A stretch of 62,097 nucleotides of DNA from positions 1-62,097 of the forward strand of contig DIZL01000060.1 in NCBI GenBank assembly GCA_002429385.1. Direction: 5' to 3'. Below the pieces are notes generated by a model, which was given only the letters and a program-made list of their open reading frames with translations, was not told the DNA's origin and ran no database searches. This document shows positions 55,536 through 62,097 of this stretch, one piece after another (the first letter of the stretch is position 1; the number at the start of each line of letters is the position of its first letter). Origin of the DNA: Prolixibacteraceae bacterium UBA6029. Its GTDB lineage: Bacteria; Bacteroidota; Bacteroidia; Bacteroidales; Prolixibacteraceae. Both the position numbers and the translations under genes were made by a program.

Positions 55536-55981
55536 TTAATTCTACTTTAGCAGATCCAGTTTAGAGAATAATTTAAAGCTTTTTCGAATCAGATGATCTT
55601 GTAAGGAAGCCTGTAAGTAATTCTATAAATAAACCCTATTCTCTTGTATTTCACTATAGAATCCCAAAACGTAAATTGTTCTTTTTGTTGAATCTGCTAA
55701 AGTAGAATTAAGGTGAAACACAGGAAGTATAGCAATCGTAGGATGTTATTACCTGCATTCATCTAAAAACAACACCATTGACCCATACCAATTCCATGGA
55801 TAAAGGTCATTATACCTATGTTTTAAATACTAAAAGCCAAAACTTAGTACTTATAAAGTACTAAAACAGTACTTAAACTAAGGCGTTAACCTATCTTATT
55901 TAATACTTTATGGCAAAGATCAAACGTAACATCGATGAACTGGGTTCAGGAAAAATTTGAAATGTGTTAAAGTAGAATTAA
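55536..55981. mobile_element. MITE-like repeat element, copy B
   Basis: Inverted relative to copy A (26432-26765). Three copies of the end sequence are present: TTAATTCTACTTTAGCAGAT at 55536-55555, its inverted partner ATCTGCTAAAGTAGAATTAA at 55692-55711, and GTTAAAGTAGAATTAA at 55966-55981. The first two bound a 176-base segment; first and third bound the full element. 55712-55934 is the part conserved with copy A. No protein encoded. It lies 20 bases upstream of surface-regulon promoter 3, on its far side. Confidence 0.7.
55846..55873. repeat. 11-bp-period AGTACT array inside element copy B
   Basis: AGTACT at 55846, 55857 and 55868, exactly 11 bases apart, as in copy A. Confidence 0.85.
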
Positions 55982-56001
55982 CTGAACGATTGCAATAATA
56001 A

Positions 56002-56028
56002 AAAAAGAGGCCATAACGACCTCTTTTT
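56002..56028 (-). terminator. Terminator of the adhesin-OmpA operon
   Basis: Perfect 9-bp stem AAAAAGAGG (56002-56010) with CCTCTTTTT (56020-56028), 9-base loop, and a T-run on the minus strand. Confidence 0.85.
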
Positions 56029-56061
56029 AATTGATATGTAAATTTATTTTGAATTTAAAAC

Positions 56062-58104
56062 TTACTTTTTTGGAATAATATCAATGATAACCGTACGGTT
56101 ATAAAAGCGTTCTTCCGGATATTTGTTATTAAAAGGTGCCAAATTTTGATCTTCACCAAATCCGTGAACTTCAAATTCAACATCACTTCGACCAGCCTTC
56201 TTCAAGCCATTTTCAAGTATACCCCTAACATCGTTTGCCCGTGCTAATGATAATTTCAGATTATGGGCTTCTTCTCCGATAGTATCGGTATGGCCATGTA
56301 TGATGACTGTTGCACCTGTAGGAATCTTAGGTATTATCACATCCGTAAGGTATTTTTCGTATATCATGATGGCGTTCGAGTTGTTGAATTCGTAAAGCAC
56401 GCTGAATCTCATCATTTCTTCGGGTACAATTGGTATCCAAAGAACCAGGTGTGCAGAAGTTTCTTTCCTGATCACCTTCCCGCTCTTTGTTTGACCGATC
56501 ATCGTAAACTTGTAGTCGCCTTCCGAACGGGTACCTAAAATGGTTTTCCCAGGGATACTCACAGTCTCCTGGGTATAAGGTCCAGAGTTTTGAACTTTTC
56601 CTTGTTCATCTGCGATTTCCAACGACCATGAAGAGAATGCTGTATCTGCACCGGAAACATTTAATGAAACATAGCTGTCAATTGGTGCTACCTGAACATC
56701 AGCGATTTCAACTGGTCTTAGCGGAGCATCAGGCCCACTCTGGAATTCCATCGTTATGGCTGGAGAAGAGCTCTCGATAGATACTCTGCGGTCACCCTCA
56801 CGAAGAAGTACAAGTTCAAGTTTTCCACCCGGCTGTTCAGACGGAATTTTAGGTTTAATACGACCTTCAATAGTGATCCTCGAAGCTTCAATTCCAAATA
56901 CATCAACCAGGTATGTCTTGACAGACTGAGCCATTGCACGACCATCTTTTGGACCTTTCATCGACGATCCGACCAACGTAACCGTTGCTGTAGGATTTTT
57001 TATCATACGGTCACCCAGGATGTTTATCACATTATAATAGACAGTCATTTGTCGTTTCGAACGGCCTGTCAATTCTTTAGGTGTGAATACTTCCAATTGG
57101 TCTTCTCTGAATTCTTTCACCTGACCTTTACGAAGTAATACATAACGATCAGGAATTTCTGTTGATCCCAAATTGAAGAACACATAATTACGAATAGGGA
57201 ATGTTTCCCTTACTCTGCGTTCAACAGCAATGTTCTTTGGTGCATTAACCGAGAAAGTGACATCCGGTTCTTTAACTACAGCAATAGGTACAGGAACTAT
57301 AACCTCTTCCTTTGCTGAAATTTTATGGCCACGGCCAAATTTAAGTGCAACTCCTGCTCTTATTGTTGTAAGATTCCATGATTCAATTGAACGTGGATCC
57401 TGTCCAAAATAAGGATGATAAGAAATAAATGGAGCAAGTATGACTTGTTTCTGATTATTCACATCAGAGAGATGAATATCATATCCTGCACCGATTTGCA
57501 TCGAAATCAGGGTTTTATTCACAGAACTGAAAGCCCCATTCACTTGAGGATCGGCCACTTGATCCGGGTAAGCCGGATTGGTGCCCTGCTGATAGGTGAA
57601 TCGTTTATCAATATTGAATGCCACGCGTGGTCCGGCAAACAGGTAAAAATCAGAAGCAACATTAAAGCGTAAACTTGGCTCAATGGTAATATAAGCAAGC
57701 TTTGTTTTTAAGTCTTCAGGACAGTTACAGAGTGACTTAACCTGATCGAACTTTCCCGCGCGGCTATCGTAGCCTGCCTGAAGGGAGAACCCTAATCTTG
57801 AATTATCAGGATGGTACTCCACAATAGGAAAAGCAAAAAGCCCAATTCCTTTGCCATCATGAAAGGCAGTAGGTGCAGTTAGATCCGCATCTATTTGCTG
57901 GGTAGTACCACGGTAGAAATTCAAATTTGCTCCTATACCGGCTCCAAACCACCATTTAGGTTGTGTGAACTTTGCATCCTGTGTCTGAGCTGACACCTGG
58001 AGACCTGCGATAATCAAAGTACCTAAAACAAGGCTTCGAAGGATCGGGTTATTAGGGAAACGCGCTATGCGCGTTCCCTTTTTAAAATTAATAATCGGTT
58101 TCAT
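56062..58104 (-). CDS. OmpA-family outer membrane protein with N-terminal beta-barrel
   Basis: 680 residues. Signal peptide (LVLGTLIIAGLQVSAQ), a beta-barrel-like region (about 50-260, opening WWFGAGIGANLNFYRG), a long middle part of beta domains, and a C-terminal OmpA domain (about 570-680) with IHGHTDTIGEEAHNLKLS, LARANDVRGIL and GFGEDQNLAPF. It may anchor the outer membrane to peptidoglycan and form a partner channel for the adhesin, whose gene ends 12 bases upstream; the two are probably cotranscribed from the promoter at 61082-61147. Confidence 0.82.
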   Translation of the reverse strand: MKPIINFKKGTRIARFPNNPILRSLVLGTLIIAGLQVSAQTQDAKFTQPKWWFGAGIGANLNFYRGTTQQIDADLTAPTAFHDGKGIGLFAFPIVEYHPDNSRLGFSLQAGYDSRAGKFDQVKSLCNCPEDLKTKLAYITIEPSLRFNVASDFYLFAGPRVAFNIDKRFTYQQGTNPAYPDQVADPQVNGAFSSVNKTLISMQIGAGYDIHLSDVNNQKQVILAPFISYHPYFGQDPRSIESWNLTTIRAGVALKFGRGHKISAKEEVIVPVPIAVVKEPDVTFSVNAPKNIAVERRVRETFPIRNYVFFNLGSTEIPDRYVLLRKGQVKEFREDQLEVFTPKELTGRSKRQMTVYYNVINILGDRMIKNPTATVTLVGSSMKGPKDGRAMAQSVKTYLVDVFGIEASRITIEGRIKPKIPSEQPGGKLELVLLREGDRRVSIESSSPAITMEFQSGPDAPLRPVEIADVQVAPIDSYVSLNVSGADTAFSSWSLEIADEQGKVQNSGPYTQETVSIPGKTILGTRSEGDYKFTMIGQTKSGKVIRKETSAHLVLWIPIVPEEMMRFSVLYEFNNSNAIMIYEKYLTDVIIPKIPTGATVIIHGHTDTIGEEAHNLKLSLARANDVRGILENGLKKAGRSDVEFEVHGFGEDQNLAPFNNKYPEERFYNRTVIIDIIPKK

Positions 58105-58116
58105 ATTCTAATAAAT

Positions 58117-61044
58117 TTATGGTTTTGTAATTGTACTGGCATCTAAAGTAACCGCAGCAATTTGTGTCAATGCTCTTCCGTTAAGCACCGCACCGGTATT
58201 AAGTGTGATTGCTTGACTAGCCAGAATATTTCCGTAGAAAACAGAGGTTGTTCCAAGTGTTGCTGAAGAGCCAACAATCCAAAAGATGTTTGCAGCTTTT
58301 GCGCCACCTGCCAATACAATACTGGTAGCAGGATCTGTAGTCAATGTTGATCCCATTTGGAATATCCAGACTGCATTTGAATTACCTTGTGCATCCAGAG
58401 TTAAAATTCCATTCGCTCCCGTTCCTGATATTCCGCTCGTTGATGAGTTAGAATACAGACCAGGGGCAAGGGTCAAACCACCGAGTTGTCCGGGCAATGA
58501 AATGGCATTTAACGATCTGCTTTGACCATCATTAAAAGCGGTTGTTAAACAGAGTTTTGCAGCGGCGGCAGTTGGAGTTGTAATTTCCTGTGTTCCAATA
58601 ATTGTGCCTGGAGGGAAACCAACCAATGCTGATCCCGGACTCAATCCTACATTCCCGGTAACTATTGAAGGACCTGTGTTGGTAATGGTCGAGCCGGCAA
58701 GTATTGCAAATGGTGCTGCACAACCAAGATCAATTGCTAACGGACCTGACTGAATTACATCAGCTGTAAAGTTTGCAGTGATATTTTTATTTGCATTCAT
58801 GATCACTGTTAACGGACTTACCGTTCCGGTAGCATCTCCGCTCCATGAGGTAAATGTATATCCTGAATTTGCAGTTGCTGTAAGTTGCACACTAGCTCCA
58901 CTATTATAACTTACCAGGTCTGGATTCTTTAAAACCGTTCCGTTGACTGCTATAACATTTAAAGTGAATGTGCCAGCTATTGCCGTAAAGTTCGCGGTAA
59001 TATTCTTATTCGCATTCATGGTAACAGTTAATGGACTTGTAGTGCCTGTAGCATCTCCACTCCATGATGAAAATACAAAACCCGTATTTGGTGTTGCTGT
59101 AAGTGTTACAGTAGATCCACTGGGATAATTTACCAGAACCGGATTTTTCACCACTGTTCCGTTGACTGCTGTTACAGTTAATGTATAGGTAGCAGCTATT
59201 GCTGTAAAGTTTGCAACTAAATACCTGTTGTTTCCAGGCATAGTAAACTGATAGCTTGGACTCGTAGAAACTATTACTCCGCCCTCTGTCCAATTAACAA
59301 AGTTATATAATGGATTATTGGATGCTGTTACAGTGACAGAAGTCCCTGCGCTAAATGAGCCTGCACCATCTGTTGTTCCTCCTAATGCCGGAATTGACGA
59401 TAATGTAACAATTGGATTGCATCCGGTGTTAAATTTCCATACAAAGTCAGCTGCCAGTGGAATGCCGGCCAGACTCTTAGCTCCGGTGGTAATAGTAGCT
59501 GTATAAAGGGTGTTGGGTAAAAGATTAACGGATGGTTTAAAGGATGCCGTTGTTCCGCTATACGTAACTGCTCCAGCGACTGGTGTTGATGTTAATGTTT
59601 GCTTTAAGGTAAAGGATGTCGCTGGATTCGATGGATCCATTGTCTCACTAAAAATTGCGGTAACTGTTTTATCAGGGACTACACACTTATCACCGTCTGC
59701 CGGGTTGGTAGATACTACAATGGGAGCAAGGGCGTTTTTTGCAAAATTGGCAACTAAGGTCTTTGGCCCCGTCATAGTGACCGAAAAGTTTGGGACCGTT
59801 GATATAACGGTTGCCCCTTCTGTCCAGTTAACAAAGGTATATCCGGTATTCGCGGTCGCGGTAAGAGGTACCACAGTTCCATGATTATACGTTGCCTGAT
59901 CCGGGGTCTTTGTATAAGTTCCGTTGGGCGCCGTTATATTTAACGCGTAGGCGTTAATTGCAAAATTGGCAACTAAAGTCCTGGGGCTAGTCATAGTGAC
60001 CGAAAAGTTTGGGACTATTGATAGAACGGTTGCCCCTTCTGTCCAGTTAACAAAGGTATATCCGGTATTCGCGGTCGCGGTAAGCGGTACCACAGTTCCA
60101 TGATTATAGGTTGCCTGATCCGGGGTCTTTGTATAAGTTCCGTTGGGCGCCGTTATATTTAACGCGTAGGCGTTAATTGCAAAATTGGCAACTAAGGTTC
60201 TGTTTGCAGTTAACACGAATACAAAACTTGCATTTGTTGATGCGATAACTCCATTATCGGTCCAGTTAACAAAGGTATATCCGGTATTAGGCAATGCTAG
60301 AGCAGTGACTGAAGTACCTGTAGTAAATAAACCAGCTCCAAGTGTTGTTCCTCCTGCTAAAGGATTTGACGATAAGGTTACCGTAAATTGGAGTGAGAAG
60401 TTCGCTACCAATGTTCTGTTTGCAGCCATAGTAAACAGATAACTTGAATTGGTTGAAACTACGACTCCATTTTCTGTCCAGTTGGTGAATACATAACCAG
60501 CATTCGGGGTTGCAACTACTGTAACTGAGACGCCCTGATTGAAAGTCCCGGCTCCCGAGGTTGTTCCTCCAATTGTAGGATTTGAAGCCAAGGTTACCTG
60601 TGCAATGGTTGTGAATGTCCATACATAATCTGCTTGCAAGGCCTGGCCTATTAAATCCTTAGCCGCTGTTGTAACTCTACCTGTATAGACAGTGTTAGGT
60701 ATAAGCAGACTGGAAGGTGTGAAAGATGCAGTTTCTCCGCTGTATGAAATTGTTCCTGCAACTGGTGTTAACAACGACGCCGATTTTAATCCTGCGGTGA
60801 TCGTTGCACCTTGTTGTAGAGAAAAAGATGCCCCGGTTATCGTAGCAGGATTCATCTTTACATTGAAAGTTGCCGAAACAACCTGGTTGAGCGGGACATT
60901 AATAGCCTTATCTATGGGGATTGTCGATACCACAACCGGGCATTCATTGACTTTCGCCTCATAGTTGTCTTTTTTGCACCCGGTAATAAATACAACCGAT
61001 GCTAAGGCAAGGAATACTAAAAGTTTTAATTTTTTCGTTTTCAT
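58117..61044 (-). CDS. Repeat adhesin lipoprotein with C-terminal ice-binding-like DUF3494 domain
   Basis: About 975 residues from ATG 61044 (MKTKKLKLLVFLALASVV, lipobox ITGC); the open frame extends to 61119 but that start lies inside the operator. Order: Big_5 Ig-like domain, seven InlB B-type repeats (each ending NRTLVANF or NITANF), a second Big_5 between them, then a DUF3494 domain of about 200 residues (AAPFAILAGSTITNTGPS to LDASTITKP). DUF3494 proteins include ice-binding proteins and general adhesins. Two adjacent repeats are nearly identical in DNA (59741-60179). Probably surface exposed. Confidence 0.85.
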   Translation of the reverse strand: MKTKKLKLLVFLALASVVFITGCKKDNYEAKVNECPVVVSTIPIDKAINVPLNQVVSATFNVKMNPATITGASFSLQQGATITAGLKSASLLTPVAGTISYSGETASFTPSSLLIPNTVYTGRVTTAAKDLIGQALQADYVWTFTTIAQVTLASNPTIGGTTSGAGTFNQGVSVTVVATPNAGYVFTNWTENGVVVSTNSSYLFTMAANRTLVANFSLQFTVTLSSNPLAGGTTLGAGLFTTGTSVTALALPNTGYTFVNWTDNGVIASTNASFVFVLTANRTLVANFAINAYALNITAPNGTYTKTPDQATYNHGTVVPLTATANTGYTFVNWTEGATVLSIVPNFSVTMTSPRTLVANFAINAYALNITAPNGTYTKTPDQATYNHGTVVPLTATANTGYTFVNWTEGATVISTVPNFSVTMTGPKTLVANFAKNALAPIVVSTNPADGDKCVVPDKTVTAIFSETMDPSNPATSFTLKQTLTSTPVAGAVTYSGTTASFKPSVNLLPNTLYTATITTGAKSLAGIPLAADFVWKFNTGCNPIVTLSSIPALGGTTDGAGSFSAGTSVTVTASNNPLYNFVNWTEGGVIVSTSPSYQFTMPGNNRYLVANFTAIAATYTLTVTAVNGTVVKNPVLVNYPSGSTVTLTATPNTGFVFSSWSGDATGTTSPLTVTMNANKNITANFTAIAGTFTLNVIAVNGTVLKNPDLVSYNSGASVQLTATANSGYTFTSWSGDATGTVSPLTVIMNANKNITANFTADVIQSGPLAIDLGCAAPFAILAGSTITNTGPSIVTGNVGLSPGSALVGFPPGTIIGTQEITTPTAAAAKLCLTTAFNDGQSRSLNAISLPGQLGGLTLAPGLYSNSSTSGISGTGANGILTLDAQGNSNAVWIFQMGSTLTTDPATSIVLAGGAKAANIFWIVGSSATLGTTSVFYGNILASQAITLNTGAVLNGRALTQIAAVTLDASTITKP
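59741..60188 (-). repeat. Recent tandem duplication of a 219-bp (73-codon) adhesin module
   Basis: The sequence GCAAAATTGGCAACTAA starts at 59741, 59960 and 60179, spacing exactly 219 bases. The two units between are nearly identical, unlike the other repeats of the same gene, so they duplicated recently or are kept alike by gene conversion. Length 73 codons keeps the frame. Confidence 0.92.
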
Positions 61045-61081
61045 TTTTTTTAATTTTAATAATAGAGACTTTCGTTGAGAA

Positions 61082-61147
61082 TAAAGGTAAGTCCTGTAAT
61101 TCCAGAAAGTTTTACACAATTTCGGAAATAAGTTACATCATTCACAC
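61082..61147 (-). promoter_or_regulatory. Surface-regulon promoter 4 (upstream of the adhesin)
   Basis: Minus strand: GTGTGAA (61147-61141), half-site TGATGTAA (61140-61133), half-site TTGTGTAA (61119-61112) 21 bp on, -7 box TACCTTTA (61089-61082) 22 bases after it. Start codon 38 bases beyond. Confidence 0.78.
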
Positions 61148-61174
61148 ATTAATATTATAGATTACTAAAAACAC

Positions 61175-61204
61175 AAAGCCCACCGCGATAGCGCAGTGGG
61201 CTTT
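61175..61204 (-). terminator. Terminator of the T9SS-cargo gene
   Basis: Perfect 9-bp stem AAAGCCCAC (61175-61183) with GTGGGCTTT (61196-61204), T-rich after it on the minus strand. Confidence 0.8.
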
Positions 61205-61219
61205 AGTTTTTTGAATTAT

Positions 61220-62097
61220 TTACTGTTTGGAAACCAACTTTCCTGTTTGAATCGTTTTATTATTACCAATAATCACTTTGTACATATAAATTCCTGAAGT
61301 AAAATGACTTGTTTCAAGAGTCGTCAATTGATTTGTAAGGATTGTATTAATCACCTCTTCTCCCAAATCATTGTATATCCTCAATTGGCAATTGTTCAGT
61401 TGCGATGCATCATTGATCCTGATGTCTATTGAAGTTGTGAAAGGGTTCGGGTAAATGGTAATAGCTTTTGTTATATTACCTGCATCCAAAGAAGCAATGC
61501 CTGTTGTAGTACATAATGAAAGCGATGCATTCTTAGTAGTTATAGGTGCACATGGCCCAGTGATAACAACATTATAGTCTGTTGCAACATCAGCGCTACT
61601 CACAAGATCAATAATCAGCGTGGCAGACGTTGCGCCATAAATATTCCCTCCATCGACTAAGTTTACAGTTCCTCTTCTCCATTGATAGGTAAGGCCCGTC
61701 CCTGTTACTTCCACCGAAAAAATTGCCGGACAACCAGGGCAAAGTATTTGATTTTCGGGTTGTATGATAATAGTTGGGGTAGTTGGGTTAACAATTAAAG
61801 AAACATCAGTTGAAGTAGCGTTTGCCAAACATGTCGCGGTACCAGTAACAACAACATTATAGTTGGATGCAGCATCGGAGATATTTACAGGATCAATTGT
61901 CAGTGTAGGAGAATTTGCGCCTGAAATATTTCCACCGTTGATCAGGTTTACCATTCCTTTTCTCCATTGATAAGTAAGACCTGCTCCAGTTGCAGTTACC
62001 GAAAAACTTACTGAACTTCCGTCACATGCTGTTTGATTGACGGGTTCTGTAGTAATGCTTGGGCAAGAGTTCACTATCATCGTAACCGGTGCTGAGG
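61220..62097 (-). CDS. Ig-like protein with type IX secretion sorting domain, partial
   Basis: The frame is open to the end of the window, so the N-terminus is missing. Visible are two repeated Ig-like domains (each with GLTYQWR(K/R)G and Cys-rich openings such as CLANATSTDVSLIVNP) and a C-terminal type A sorting domain: ITIYPNPFTTSIDIRIN, LRIYNDLGEEV and SGIYMYKVIIGNNKT, ending GKLVSKQ. The signal directs the protein through the T9SS to the outside or cell surface. The neighbour is the adhesin, which has its own promoter. Confidence 0.88.
   Translation of the reverse strand, partial: SAPVTMIVNSCPSITTEPVNQTACDGSSVSFSVTATGAGLTYQWRKGMVNLINGGNISGANSPTLTIDPVNISDAASNYNVVVTGTATCLANATSTDVSLIVNPTTPTIIIQPENQILCPGCPAIFSVEVTGTGLTYQWRRGTVNLVDGGNIYGATSATLIIDLVSSADVATDYNVVITGPCAPITTKNASLSLCTTTGIASLDAGNITKAITIYPNPFTTSIDIRINDASQLNNCQLRIYNDLGEEVINTILTNQLTTLETSHFTSGIYMYKVIIGNNKTIQTGKLVSKQ

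Noticed and set aside
53501..61147. CRP/FNR-type sites suggested by GTGTGA
   Set aside because: No inverted TCACA partner at the right distance; the order is direct, with 21-bp spacing, in all four cases.

Overview
The window is a chromosomal stretch of a Bacteroidota (Bacteroidia-like) bacterium. The evidence is a type IX secretion C-terminal domain on the last gene, several promoters of the Bacteroidota form TTTG-N19-TAnnTTTG, mostly A-rich leaders with few Shine-Dalgarno sites, a fused NuoCD, a fused two-subunit E1 dehydrogenase, and gene families typical of the phylum (DUF4422, DUF4382, DUF6340-like lipoproteins). I cannot place it below class. No tRNA, rRNA, CRISPR or phage gene was seen.

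Layout. 1-463 is non-coding with striking 11-bp-period arrays and the higBA promoter. 464-6344 holds the HigB/HigA toxin-antitoxin pair, mnmE, three surface-polysaccharide genes (DUF4422, methyltransferase, RgpF-like) and fabG. 6345-15480 holds a second 11-bp array, a sensor SpoIIE-type phosphatase, clpC, gyrA and a TPR protein. 15891-20524 holds mgsA and an operon of branched-chain-type 2-oxoacid dehydrogenase E2, E1 and a flavodoxin. 20771-24278 is the pyrK-pyrD-serine hydrolase operon with an XRE regulator and its probable operator. 25194-33154 holds a metallophosphoesterase, a palindromic repeat element, a VWA-like membrane protein and four tandem paralogous lipoproteins. 33155-34704 holds a third 11-bp array and an SRAP-fold protein without its catalytic residues. 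34916-49506 is a complete nuoA-N operon for respiratory complex I, including the NADH module NuoEFG. 49497-62097, on the minus strand, is a cell-surface region: a DUF5060-type glycoside hydrolase, a beta-barrel, a basic secreted protein, two OmpA-domain proteins, a DUF4382 lipoprotein, a 1000-codon repeat adhesin ending in an ice-binding-like DUF3494 domain, and the end of an Ig-like T9SS cargo protein.

Two observations stand out. First, four separate surface-gene promoters (upstream of 53465, 54394, 55414 and 61044) align without gaps: a GTGTGAA block, an 8-bp half-site resembling TTRTGTAA, a second half-site exactly 21 bp further on, and a -7 box exactly 22 bp after that. This looks like one undescribed activator regulon for the outer surface, perhaps of LytTR type. 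Second, at least four intergenic loci carry short tandem arrays whose unit sequence differs from locus to locus but whose period is always exactly 11 bp, several with units in inverted orientation. One of these arrays lies inside a dispersed repeat present twice in the window.
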